A stretch of DNA of 16,411 nucleotides from an uncultured Oscillibacter sp. (GCA_910588175.1 CAJUQQ010000043.1:1-16411), one strand, 5' to 3'. Shown: positions 1 to 6,292, numbered from the stretch's first letter. The notes: generated by a model not told the origin, from the sequence alone. Numbers and translations are program-made.

Positions 1-81
1 CTCTCGTAACTCTCTTCCTTCCCGTTGATGGAGTTTTTACTGTTTTTTGACACTCCGAGGGCCCGCCGCAAGGCGGGCCCT
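1..81 (-). repeat. Structured intergenic repeat, copy 1 (cut by window edge)
   Basis: Read on the minus strand, this stretch starts with a GC hairpin (58-81) and continues with GGAGTGTCAAAAAACAG and then a GGAAGGAAGAGAGTTACGAGAG-type segment that runs off the window edge. The last 37 bases are nearly identical to the reverse complement of 2790-2828 in copy 2. The copy is therefore homologous to the 5' half of copy 2 but in the opposite orientation. Only about 80 of the roughly 210 bases are visible. No ORF of its own is credible. It lies just beyond the stop codon of the lipoprotein gene, as the other copies lie beyond their neighbouring genes. Confidence 0.85.
58..81. terminator. GC hairpin with GCAA loop, 3' of lipoprotein gene
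   Basis: A perfect 10-bp stem (AGGGCCCGCC with GGCGGGCCCT) closes a GCAA tetraloop, 9 bases past the stop codon at 91. No U-tract follows on either strand; on the minus strand the next bases are CGGAGTGTCAAAAAA. It may act as a U-tract-less terminator or mRNA 3' stabiliser, and it is the border hairpin of repeat copy 1. Confidence 0.7.
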
Positions 82-90
82 TCCGGCGTT

Positions 91-1194
91 TCAAGACGCC
101 CACGCCTCCAGACCCAGAGCGGAGAGAGGGGCTTCCATATAAAAGGAATAGCGGCCCGTCTGGCCGATGAGGCCCAGGGAGTCCTTCGTCAAATAGAAAT
201 CCTCCGCGGCATCCAGGCGGATATAGGGACCGGCCTCTTCAATTTGAAGGCGCTCCGCCCCCTCCCGGTCAAGGCTCTCGTCCCAGACCTGTTCGCAGCG
301 GAAGGCGCCGCTTTCCAGAAGCTCCTCCACCGTCCGCCCCGGGCCCAGAACGTCCCGGAGGGTCAGGGCCTCCCCGGTCTCCAGATCCATGGTCAATCCG
401 GCGTACCAGTCGTTTGGATGGGCGGCGGTCATAAAGCAGCTGCTCGCATAAATCCGAAGGGAGAGGAGCCCCCGGTCCGCCCGGGTCACCACACCATTGC
501 GGATGATTTCCCCCCGCATTTCCCGCTCCGGGCGGAGGGCTTCCTCGTGATAGCCGTAAAAGAACGCCTCCCGGATGCGGCCGTTGACCTTTTCCCGGTG
601 GGTAAAGTCCTTCAGCCAGCTTCCGTATTGGGGGTACTCGATTTCAGCCCGGAAGCCCAGCCGGGGGTCCTGGTAGAGGTAGAGCTGCCAGTGCAGACGG
701 TCCGGGGCCTCCTTCCCACCGCCCCATTGGCGGTCGTAAACCACCGGCCCCGGCGGCACGTCGAACCGCAGGGGCGTGTCCAGGTCCATGTCCGCCGACA
801 GTTCCGCCGTATAAACGGCGGCGGCCTGAAAGGCGGCGGTCTCTCCGTCCGCCTCCCCTGTCCGGTTCCAGTCCGGATTTTGAGTCAGTACGGGTTCAAA
901 GAGGTTGGAAAAGGTGTACCAATCCCGCTCCTCGTCCCATGTACAGGTGTAGGATTCCCTCCAGAACAGCCCCTCCGGGTCCTCCAGCAGAAGCTCCCGC
1001 TCCTCACCGGCGGGGGCGAAGTAGACCGTGTAGGTTCCCTCCACGCCGTGCTGGCGGAAGCCCTGCTGCAAAAACAGCAACTCCTGCCGGACCATGGGCG
1101 GCGGCTCCGGCGCTTCCGGCGGAGGATGACCTTCCCCTCCACAGGCGGACAGCAGGGTCAGGGCCAGCATGAACGTCCAGATTCGGTTTTTCAT
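91..1194 (-). CDS. Lipoprotein with RsiV-like DUF3298-type C-terminal domain
   Basis: The 367-residue product begins with a lipoprotein signal peptide: a KNR-type basic start, a hydrophobic core and the lipobox LLSAC with the lipidated cysteine at residue 18. A Pro-rich tether (PPPEAPEPPP) follows, so the rest is probably displayed outside the membrane. The second half (about residues 170-360) reads like the DUF3298 ectodomain family seen in RsiV: EIEYPQY, a VNGRIREAF segment, an LSLRIYASS strand, then GLTMDLETGEALTLRDVL and a C-terminal FYLTKDSLGL strand. The first half (about 35-165) was not recognised. The start is supported by GAAAGGAG at 1206-1213 and a vegetative promoter. It is divergent from an ECF sigma/anti-sigma pair whose anti-sigma factor has the same ectodomain type. 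Ligand and function are unknown; an envelope-stress role is inference. Confidence 0.8.
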   Translation of the reverse strand: MKNRIWTFMLALTLLSACGGEGHPPPEAPEPPPMVRQELLFLQQGFRQHGVEGTYTVYFAPAGEERELLLEDPEGLFWRESYTCTWDEERDWYTFSNLFEPVLTQNPDWNRTGEADGETAAFQAAAVYTAELSADMDLDTPLRFDVPPGPVVYDRQWGGGKEAPDRLHWQLYLYQDPRLGFRAEIEYPQYGSWLKDFTHREKVNGRIREAFFYGYHEEALRPEREMRGEIIRNGVVTRADRGLLSLRIYASSCFMTAAHPNDWYAGLTMDLETGEALTLRDVLGPGRTVEELLESGAFRCEQVWDESLDREGAERLQIEEAGPYIRLDAAEDFYLTKDSLGLIGQTGRYSFYMEAPLSALGLEAWAS

Positions 1195-1226
1195 CCTCCC
1201 GGTCTCCTTTCAAGGTGATTTTCTCC

Positions 1227-1255
1227 ATTATAAAGCCGTCCGGCCGGGCCCGCAA
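1227..1255 (-). promoter_or_regulatory. Vegetative promoter of the lipoprotein gene
   Basis: On the minus strand, TTGCGG (1250-1255) and a perfect TATAAT (1227-1232) are separated by exactly 17 bases and lie just upstream of the ribosome binding site at 1206-1213. The -35 box falls inside the dyad at 1243-1275, so promoter access could be regulated. Confidence 0.75.
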
Positions 1256-1293
1256 GAGACCTTCCCGGGCCCGGCGAGAAATAATTTCCCGCC
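1243..1293. promoter_or_regulatory. Two dyads between divergent promoters (possible operators)
   Basis: Two inverted repeats sit between the lipoprotein and sigma-factor promoters. The first has 10-bp arms GCCGGGCCCG (1243-1252) and CGGGCCCGGC (1266-1275) and covers the lipoprotein -35 box. The second has arms GGCGAGAAAT (1273-1282) and ATTTCCCGCC (1284-1293), one mismatch and a single central base, and ends 3 bases before the ECF -35 box. The second has the size and symmetry of a dimeric repressor site. No binding protein can be named. Confidence 0.45.
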
Positions 1294-1296
1294 CTC

Positions 1297-1323
1297 TCAA
1301 ACTTTTCGCCCCCCTTCTCCGTC
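1297..1323 (+). promoter_or_regulatory. ECF-type (SigV-like) promoter of the sigma factor gene
   Basis: TCAAAC followed by TTTT (1297-1306) and CGTC (1320-1323) are separated by 17 bases. This matches the Bacillus/Clostridia ECF pattern of a TGAAAC-type -35 and a CGTC/CGTA -10. It lies 72 bases before the sigma factor start, so positive autoregulation is likely. Confidence 0.7.
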
Positions 1324-1380
1324 TATATTACAGACGCCGCCAAAGCCCAGGCGCCGGACAGGGCGGCGGGAACCCTTTCA

Positions 1381-1399
1381 GAAAGGAGCATCGATGTGA
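1381..1399 (+). promoter_or_regulatory. Ribosome binding site with overlapping ATG-stop before the GTG start
   Basis: GAAAGGAG (1381-1388) is a strong Shine-Dalgarno sequence. It precedes ATG (1394-1396) that runs straight into TGA (1397-1399). The sigma factor start GTG (1396-1398) overlaps this start-stop in another frame, 7 bases from the Shine-Dalgarno. The next in-frame ATG is far inside conserved region 2, so GTG must be the start. The minimal ATGTGA ORF could compete for initiating ribosomes. Confidence 0.7.
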
Positions 1400-1875
1400 C
1401 GAAGGAAGAAATCCTGACCTCGTTCCTCATCGAGACCCAGACCCGGTCCTACCGTCTGGCCTACAGCGTCCTCCACAACCGGGAGGAGGCGCTGGACGCG
1501 GTGCAGACCGCCGTGTGCCGGGCTCTGGAGCGGCAGGACAGTCTCCGGGACCCGGAGGCCGTCAAAACCTGGTTCACCCGCATCTTGATGAACGCCTGCA
1601 GCGACACCCTTCGCCAGCGGGGCCGGGTGGTCCCCTTCCCGGAGGAGGGCCCGGAGCTGGGCCAAGAGGACCCGGAGCCCGCCGACGATTCCCTGGCCCG
1701 GCGGGTGGACGCCCTGCCCGCCGAGGTGGGGACCGTCATCCGGCTGCGGTTCTATGAGGAGCTGACCCTGAAGGAAATCGGCGAAATCACCGGTCAGAAT
1801 ATCAACACGGTGAAAAGCCGCCTGTACGCGGGGCTGAAAAAGCTGCGCGTCGCTATGGAAGGAGCGGAGATCTGA
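1396..1875 (+). CDS. sigV: ECF RNA polymerase sigma factor, SigV-like
   Basis: This 159-residue protein directs RNA polymerase to envelope-stress promoters. Region 2 spans about residues 12-75 and includes the AYSVLHNREEALDAVQTAV helix and the promoter-melting segment ending in KTWFTRILMNACSD. Region 4 spans about 100-152 and includes LPAEVGTVIRLRFYEELTLKEIGEITGQNINTVKSRL (quoted as its motifs LPAEV, LRFYEELTLKEI and NTVKSRLYAGLKKLR), with the helix-turn-helix at about 124-146. Length and two-domain layout match group IV factors. Its stop overlaps the start of the next gene by one base (TGATG), so the two are translationally coupled. That gene is an RsiV-type anti-sigma factor, which supports the SigV assignment (lysozyme-responsive ECF30 type in Bacillus and Clostridia). 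The exact regulon is unknown. The start is GTG, behind a start-stop ATG. Confidence 0.9.
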   Translation: MTKEEILTSFLIETQTRSYRLAYSVLHNREEALDAVQTAVCRALERQDSLRDPEAVKTWFTRILMNACSDTLRQRGRVVPFPEEGPELGQEDPEPADDSLARRVDALPAEVGTVIRLRFYEELTLKEIGEITGQNINTVKSRLYAGLKKLRVAMEGAEI

Positions 1876-2723
1876 TGAACGAATTCAAGAACGCCAAAGA
1901 GGCTTATGAGAACACCCCCATTCCCGCCGGGCTGTCGGAGCGGGTACAGGCGGGGATTGAAGAGGGAAAGGCCCGGTACCGGGCCCGCCGGGGCCGGACG
2001 TTCCGGCGCTGGGCGTCCGCCGCCGCCTGCTTCTGCGTGGTGCTGGCGGGGCTGAACCTGTCCCCCACCATCGCCAAGGCCGCCGCCAATGTGCCGGTTT
2101 TGGGCGGGCTGTTCCAGGTGTTGACCTTTGCCGACTATGACAAGACCGAAGACGGCATCCACTACGACGTGACCGTCCCCCAGGTGGAGGCGGAGAGCGA
2201 TCTGGCCCAGAGGGTCAACGCCATCGTCCAGGAGAAGGTGGACCAGCACTTGGCCAAGGCCCAGAAGGACTGGGACGACTACCGGGAGGCCTTCTTCGCC
2301 ACCGGCGGCACCGAGGAGGAGTGGGCCGGCCGGGAGATGGATGTCATCGTGGATTACGACATCAAGAGCCAGACGGACACCCGGGTCTCCTTCGTGGTAA
2401 CCCTGGCCGAAGGCTGGGTGGCCTCCATAGAGGAGCGGTATTACTACAACCTGGACCTGGCCGAAAACCGGGACCTGACCCTCCGGGACTACCTGGGAGA
2501 TACTTGGGTGGAGACCTGCAACGCCTCCATCCAGAAGCAGATCGACGCAAGTGTGGACGAGGAGGGCTTTACCTTCTTTTTCACACCGGAGATGGGCGGC
2601 TTTACCACCGTGGACGAGACCACCGGCTTCTATGTCCGGGAGGACGGCACGGTCGTGGTGTGCTTCCCCGAGTACAGCATCGCCGCCGGTGCGGCGGGCA
2701 TGCCGGAGTTCCCCATTAACTGA
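1875..2723 (+). CDS. rsiV: RsiV-type membrane anti-sigma factor with DUF3298 ectodomain
   Basis: The 282-residue protein should hold the upstream sigma factor inactive at the membrane. The cytoplasmic N-terminus (about 1-44) has the family pattern YENTPIPAGLSERVQAGI. One transmembrane helix covers about 46-64. It is followed by TIAKAAANV, whose AKA at 67-69 resembles the signal peptidase site used for first cleavage of Bacillus subtilis RsiV when lysozyme binds. The ectodomain (about 75-282) has the DUF3298 hallmarks VNAIVQEKVDQHL, YYNLDLAENRDLTLRDYL, a GFYVREDGTVVVCFPEYSI-like strand and the final G-x-PEFPI motif. Release of the sigma factor by regulated proteolysis is established for the family and inferred here. 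The gene is coupled to sigV by a one-base overlap, with GGAGCGGAG as ribosome binding site. Repeat copy 2 follows it. Confidence 0.88.
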   Translation: MNEFKNAKEAYENTPIPAGLSERVQAGIEEGKARYRARRGRTFRRWASAAACFCVVLAGLNLSPTIAKAAANVPVLGGLFQVLTFADYDKTEDGIHYDVTVPQVEAESDLAQRVNAIVQEKVDQHLAKAQKDWDDYREAFFATGGTEEEWAGREMDVIVDYDIKSQTDTRVSFVVTLAEGWVASIEERYYYNLDLAENRDLTLRDYLGDTWVETCNASIQKQIDASVDEEGFTFFFTPEMGGFTTVDETTGFYVREDGTVVVCFPEYSIAAGAAGMPEFPIN

Positions 2724-2748
2724 ACAGGCAAAGACTTGTCAAAGTAAG

Positions 2749-2772
2749 AGGCCGTCCCGAACGGGGCGGCCT
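2749..2772. terminator. Border hairpin at the 3' end of rsiV
   Basis: Arms AGGCCGTCCC and GGGGCGGCCT (one G-U wobble) enclose a GAAC loop, 25 bases after the rsiV stop codon. No U-tract follows; the next bases are CAGAGTGTCGAAAA. Its position suggests 3'-end formation, but it is not a canonical intrinsic terminator. Confidence 0.6.
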
Positions 2773-2821
2773 CAGAGTGTCGAAAACAGTATAAACTCCA
2801 TCAACGGGAAGGAAGAGAGTT

Positions 2822-2852
2822 ACGAGAGGAACCCAGGAAGGGTTCCTTTCGT
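2822..2852. other. Central 13-bp stem-loop of repeat copy 2
   Basis: ACGAGAGGAACCC (2822-2834) pairs with GGGTTCCTTTCGT (2840-2852) around the loop AGGAA. On the plus strand a T-rich stretch (GTTTTC) follows. The equivalent stem in copy 3 (6293-6323) has the same 13-5-13 geometry with two compensatory base-pair changes, so the fold appears to be under selection. Confidence 0.8.
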
Positions 2853-2930
2853 TTTCAATCGGAAGTTTTCAGAACTTTTTAAAGGTCCGAAAACTTGCTC
2901 AGGCTGGCGAAAACACTTTTTCGACAGCCT

Positions 2931-2956
2931 GAGGCCGTCCCGAACGGGACGGCCTC
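2931..2956. terminator. Border hairpin at the 3' end of trpB
   Basis: A perfect palindrome with arms GAGGCCGTCCC and GGGACGGCCTC around the 4-base centre GAAC, 11 bases beyond the trpB stop codon on the minus strand. No U-tract follows in that direction; the next bases are AGGCTGTCGAAAAAG. It matches the border hairpin at 2749-2772 except for one base. Confidence 0.6.
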
Positions 2957-2967
2957 TTGCGTATCCC

Positions 2968-4350
2968 TCAGTCCAGACCCGGCACCTGGGGCAGTTTCGC
3001 GAAACTGGCTTCCAGCTCGGCGTCCGTGGGGATGTAGTCCGTCATCTCCCCGTTGTGGAACTTCTCATAGGCCACCATGTCGAAGTACCCGGTGCCGGTG
3101 AGGCCGAAGACAATGGTCTTCTTCTCCCCGGTCTCCCTGCATTTCAGCGCCTCGTCTATGGCCGCCCGGATAGCGTGGCTGGACTCCGGCGCCGGGAGGA
3201 TGCCCTCCACCCGGGCAAAAATCTCCGCCGCCTCAAAGACCTTCGTCTGCTCCACGGCCACAGCCTCCATGTACCCGTCGTGGTAGAGCTGGGAGAGGAC
3301 CGGGCTCATGCCGTGGTACCGGAGGCCCCCGGCGTGGTTGGCGGAGGGGATGAAGCCGCTGCCCAGGGTGTACATCTTCGCCAGGGGACAGACCATGCCG
3401 GTGTCGCAGAAGTCATAGGCGAATTTCCCCCGGGTAAAGCTGGGGCAGGAGGCGGGCTCCACGGCGAGGATACGGTAGTCCTTTTCCCCCCGGAGCTTCT
3501 CTCCCATAAAGGGGGAGATGAGGCCCCCCAGGTTGCTGCCGCCCCCGGCGCAGCCGATGATGATATCGGGGACCACACCGTATTTGTCCAACGCCGCCTT
3601 GGTCTCCAAGCCGATAACGGACTGGTGGAGCAGCACTTGGTTTAAAACGCTTCCCAGCACATAGCGGCAGCCGGGGGTTTTCGCCGCGGCCTCCACCGCC
3701 TCGCTGATGGCACAGCCCAAGGAGCCGGTAGTGCCGGGGTGCTCCTGGAGAATTTTCCTGCCGGTCTCCGTCTCCATGGACGGAGAGGGGGTCACCGCCG
3801 CCCCGTAGGTCCGCATGACCTCCCGGCGGAAGGGCTTCTGCTCATAGCTGACCTTCACCATGTAGACCTTGCAGTCCAGTCCCAGATAGGCGCAGGCCAT
3901 GGAGAGGGCGGTGCCCCACTGGCCCGCTCCGGTCTCGGTGGTGACGCCGGTGAGCCCCTGTTGTTTGGCGTAGTACGCCTGGGCGATGGCGGAGTTCAGC
4001 TTGTGGGAGCCGGAGGTGTTGTTTCCCTCAAATTTATAGTAGATGTTCGCCGGGGTCCGGAGCTTCTCCTCCAGGCAGTAGGCCCGGACCAGGGGCGAGG
4101 GGCGGTACATCCTGTAGAAGTCCCGAATCTCCTGGGGAATGGGAATTTCCCGGGTGTCGTTATCGAGCTCCTGGCGGATGAGCTCGTCACAGAAGACGCC
4201 CCGCAGGTCTTCAAACCCCATGGCCTCCCCGGTGCCGGGGTTCCGCAGGGGGGCGGGCTTTGTCTTCATGTCGGCCCGGACGTTGTACCAGACTTTCGGC
4301 ATTTCCCCCTCGGAAAGTTCGATCTTGTAGGGGATTTTTTCAACGGTCAT
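2968..4350 (-). CDS. trpB: TrpB2-type tryptophan synthase beta chain (PLP enzyme)
   Basis: The 460-residue enzyme should make L-tryptophan from L-serine and indole with pyridoxal phosphate. The cofactor lysine lies in GSHKLNSA (K117). The catalytic glutamate lies in ETGAGQWG (139-146). The phosphate-binding loop is the GCAGGGSNLGG segment in the second half. HKLNSA, the extended N-terminus (about 60 residues before the PLP fold) and the length identify the TrpB2 branch, not canonical TrpB of about 400 residues. No trpA or other trp gene is present, so this copy may salvage indole or pair with a TrpA encoded elsewhere. The ATG start has AAGGAG upstream in TTAGAAAGGAGCAAGCGTC. Expression is controlled by a tryptophan-specific T-box leader. 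The gene converges on rsiV across repeat copy 2. Confidence 0.95.
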   Translation of the reverse strand: MTVEKIPYKIELSEGEMPKVWYNVRADMKTKPAPLRNPGTGEAMGFEDLRGVFCDELIRQELDNDTREIPIPQEIRDFYRMYRPSPLVRAYCLEEKLRTPANIYYKFEGNNTSGSHKLNSAIAQAYYAKQQGLTGVTTETGAGQWGTALSMACAYLGLDCKVYMVKVSYEQKPFRREVMRTYGAAVTPSPSMETETGRKILQEHPGTTGSLGCAISEAVEAAAKTPGCRYVLGSVLNQVLLHQSVIGLETKAALDKYGVVPDIIIGCAGGGSNLGGLISPFMGEKLRGEKDYRILAVEPASCPSFTRGKFAYDFCDTGMVCPLAKMYTLGSGFIPSANHAGGLRYHGMSPVLSQLYHDGYMEAVAVEQTKVFEAAEIFARVEGILPAPESSHAIRAAIDEALKCRETGEKKTIVFGLTGTGYFDMVAYEKFHNGEMTDYIPTDAELEASFAKLPQVPGLD

Positions 4351-4397
4351 GACGCTTGCTCCTTTCTAAACGCCGGTCATTCCGGAGGCGGAGCGTC

Positions 4398-4427
4398 AAA
4401 AAAAGACCTCCGTCCACGAAAGGACCC
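4398..4427 (-). terminator. T-box attenuator terminator of trpB
   Basis: On the minus strand GTCC and GGAC (loop TTTCGT) form the top of a stem, followed by GGAGGTC and seven Ts (4398-4404). The upstream ACCT can extend the base. This is the intrinsic terminator arm that competes with the antiterminator carrying the T-box sequence at 4466-4477. Confidence 0.75.
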
Positions 4428-4707
4428 ATGACAGGTACCTTTGGGACAAAAGTCTTGAAACTTCTGCGGTGCCACCCAAATTGGCGGTATGAGAAAACCG
4501 CCCCCTCGGCGGCGCGCCAACACGCGCCTTTCCTTGGTAACGGGGGAAAAGCCCGTCGAGGCATACTTGGGGAAATCCCGTTCAGCCCGCCCTCCGCGGT
4601 CCATTCACCAGGCTTGCTCCTGCCGCCATCCCACCACCGGCGGCTCTCTTTGAGAACCAAGGCCCTGCCTACTCGTCCGCGTCATCGGTTTGCGCTTTTG
4701 AACTTGG
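4398..4707 (-). promoter_or_regulatory. T-box leader, tryptophan-specific, controlling trpB
   Basis: This leader RNA reads uncharged tRNA-Trp and prevents termination when tryptophan is short. On the minus strand, in order: the 5' specifier-loop side GGACGAGTAGGC (about 4667-4678); the conserved distal stem I segment AGAGAGCC...GGTGGTGGGATGGC (4621-4649); the specifier in GGTGAATGGACCGC, with codon TGG (Trp) at 4601-4603; the antiterminator T-box GGGTGGCACCGC (4466-4477); and a terminator ending in seven Ts. The bulge TGGC should pair with a tRNA acceptor end having discriminator G, as expected for bacterial tRNA-Trp. Specifier, discriminator pairing and downstream enzyme all agree. Confidence 0.95.
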
Positions 4708-4711
4708 GCAC

Positions 4712-4741
4712 AGAATACGCCCCTGGGGGCGGATTTGTCAA
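4712..4741 (-). promoter_or_regulatory. Promoter of the trpB T-box transcript
   Basis: Minus-strand TTGACA (4736-4741, perfect -35) and TATTCT (4712-4717) are separated by 18 bases; with GTATTC as -10 the spacer is 17. Transcription would start near 4705, directly upstream of the T-box stem I. Confidence 0.8.
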
Positions 4742-4878
4742 GCCCTAAAATTTATTTCGGATATTTTAACAATTTAAAGGTGTGAAGCATACGAAAATTT
4801 CGGCAATGCTGACCGGGTTTCCGGCGGAAGCAGGCATAGTCCCCGCTGTCCCGGCCAAGCTAATGGCGAGGTGATTCT

Positions 4879-6177
4879 ATGGATTCTATTTGGAGCCAAA
4901 CGGCGGACCTGCCATCGTTTCCCCAGCTGGAGGGAAATTTAAAAACGGACGCGCTGGTGGTGGGGGGCGGCATGGCGGGGCTGCTGTGCGCCTATTGGCT
5001 GGACCGGGCGGGGGTGAACTGCGCCCTGGTGGAGGCGGACCGGCTCTGCGGCGGCGTGACGGAAAACACCACCGCCAAACTGACGTTTCAGCACGGGTTG
5101 ATTTACGCCCGGCTGCTCCGGGAGTTCGGCCTGGAGCGGACCCGGCTGTATCTGGAGGCCGGCCGGGCGGCCCTGAAACGCTTCCGGGAACTCTGCCGGG
5201 ACATGGACTGCGATTTTGAGGAGCGAGACGCCTATGTCTACGCCCTGGAAAGCCGGCGCAAGCTGGACCGGGAGCTGGAGGCGCTGGAGCGCCTGGGCTT
5301 CCCGGCGGAATTCGCCAGGACGCCGGCCCTGCCCATGCCCACGGCGGGGGCGGTGAAGTTCCCGAAGCAGGCCCAATTCCACCCTCTGAAGTTCGCCGCC
5401 GCCCTCTCAAAGGGCCTTCGGATTTATGAGCATACCAAGGCGCTGGAGCTGGCCCCGGGCCAGGTGGTGACGAACCGGGGGACCGTGCGGGCGGAGCACA
5501 TCATCGTGACAACCCACTTCCCGCTGCTCAACAAGCACGGGGCCTATTTCCTCAAGCTTTACCAGCACCGGTCCTACGTTCTGGCGCTGGCGAACGCCCC
5601 GGACGTGAAGGGAATGTACGTGGACGAGGGGAACACAGGGCTGTCCTTCCGGAATTACGGGAGTCTGCTTCTTCTGGGCGGCGGCGGGCACCGGACCGGG
5701 AAACCGGGAGGCGGCTGGCGGGAGCTGGAAGACTTCGCGAAGCGGCACTATCCCCAGGCAACGGTTGCCGCCCGCTGGGCGGCCCAAGACTGTATGACCT
5801 TAGACGGCGCGCCCTATGCCGGACGCTACTCCAGGGGAACGGAGGGGCTGTATGCAATGACGGGGTTCAACAAATGGGGGATGACCTCCTCTATGGCGGC
5901 GGCGCTGCTGCTGGCGGACCTGGTCCAGGGGAAGGAGAATCCCTACGCGGAGCTGTTCAACCCCTCCCGGCGTCTGCTGCGCCCCCAGCTGGCGGTCAAC
6001 GCCTGGGAATCCGCTCTGGGCCTGCTGACCCCCACGGTCCCCCGCTGTCCTCACATGGGCTGCGCTTTGAAGTATAACCCCCAGGAGCACAGCTGGGACT
6101 GTCCCTGCCACGGTTCCCGCTTTGGAGAGGACGGACGGCTGCTGGACCTTCCGGCCACGGACGGCAAAAAGCTCTGA
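4879..6177 (+). CDS. FAD-dependent oxidoreductase with C-terminal Rieske [2Fe-2S] domain
   Basis: The 432-residue protein has a D-amino-acid-oxidase-type (DAO) FAD domain followed by a Rieske domain, as in the YhfW family. The dinucleotide motif VVGGGMAG is at about 27-34, with E52 in LVEADRLCGG as the likely ribose-binding acid. The second FAD-contact region near GLYAMTGFNKWGMTSS lies at about 320-335. The Rieske ligands are C390 and H392 (CPHMGC) and C408 and H411 (CPCHGSRF), with C395 and C410 as the usual paired cysteines. The protein stops soon after GRLLDLPA, so the Rieske domain has a short tail. The substrate is unknown for this family. AGGTGA 10 bases upstream supports the ATG. The 137 bases before the gene are AT-rich in part and divide it from the divergent trpB promoter; no clear promoter could be assigned. 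Confidence 0.88.
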   Translation: MDSIWSQTADLPSFPQLEGNLKTDALVVGGGMAGLLCAYWLDRAGVNCALVEADRLCGGVTENTTAKLTFQHGLIYARLLREFGLERTRLYLEAGRAALKRFRELCRDMDCDFEERDAYVYALESRRKLDRELEALERLGFPAEFARTPALPMPTAGAVKFPKQAQFHPLKFAAALSKGLRIYEHTKALELAPGQVVTNRGTVRAEHIIVTTHFPLLNKHGAYFLKLYQHRSYVLALANAPDVKGMYVDEGNTGLSFRNYGSLLLLGGGGHRTGKPGGGWRELEDFAKRHYPQATVAARWAAQDCMTLDGAPYAGRYSRGTEGLYAMTGFNKWGMTSSMAAALLLADLVQGKENPYAELFNPSRRLLRPQLAVNAWESALGLLTPTVPRCPHMGCALKYNPQEHSWDCPCHGSRFGEDGRLLDLPATDGKKL

Positions 6178-6186
6178 CATAGAAAC

Positions 6187-6211
6187 AGGCCGCCCCTGGA
6201 AAGGGCGGCCT
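6187..6211. terminator. Border hairpin at the 3' end of the oxidoreductase gene
   Basis: Arms AGGCCGCCC and GGGCGGCCT enclose CTGGAAA, 9 bases after the stop codon. The 25 bases are identical to those at 6374-6398. No U-tract follows; the next bases are CAGGCTGTCGAAAAC. Confidence 0.6.
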
Positions 6212-6292
6212 CAGGCTGTCGAAAACGTGTTTTCGACAGCCTGCGCAAGTTTACAAAACTTCAAAAAAGTTTTGTAAACTTATTGATTGAAC

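Larger units (their letters stand above)
2748..2956 (+). repeat. Structured intergenic repeat, copy 2
   Basis: This 209-bp non-coding element fills the space between two convergent genes. In order: border hairpin (2749-2772); AGAGTGTCGAAAA end (2774-2786); a 13-bp central stem with 5-base loop (2822-2852); a looser AAGTTTTC/GAAAACTT repeat (2863-2870 and 2889-2896); a terminal stem-loop with arms CTCAGGCTGGCGAAAA and TTTTCGACAGCCTGAG (2898-2933); border hairpin (2931-2956). The two border hairpins differ at one base (G2766 versus A in the second). The same segments occur in the same order in copy 3 on the other strand, and the 5' half recurs in copy 1. No protein is encoded. It could be a small mobile element, a REP-like sequence or a 3' regulatory RNA. 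Confidence 0.85.

Noticed and set aside
25..1218. Plus-strand open frame (397 codons) opposite the lipoprotein gene
   Set aside because: The opposite strand has a lipobox, ribosome binding site, promoter and a recognisable domain; this frame has none of these.
2551..3645. Plus-strand frame crossing the rsiV 3' end, repeat copy 2 and trpB
   Set aside because: It is out of frame with rsiV, crosses several hairpins and is antisense to TrpB2.
4356..4748. Plus-strand open frame over the trpB leader
   Set aside because: The region is fully explained by the T-box RNA and its promoter on the minus strand.
4742..4878. AT-rich stretch before the Rieske oxidoreductase as an attachment site or origin
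   Set aside because: It is short, has no repeats or DnaA-box cluster and lies between divergent genes, so it is most simply a promoter region whose boxes I could not assign.
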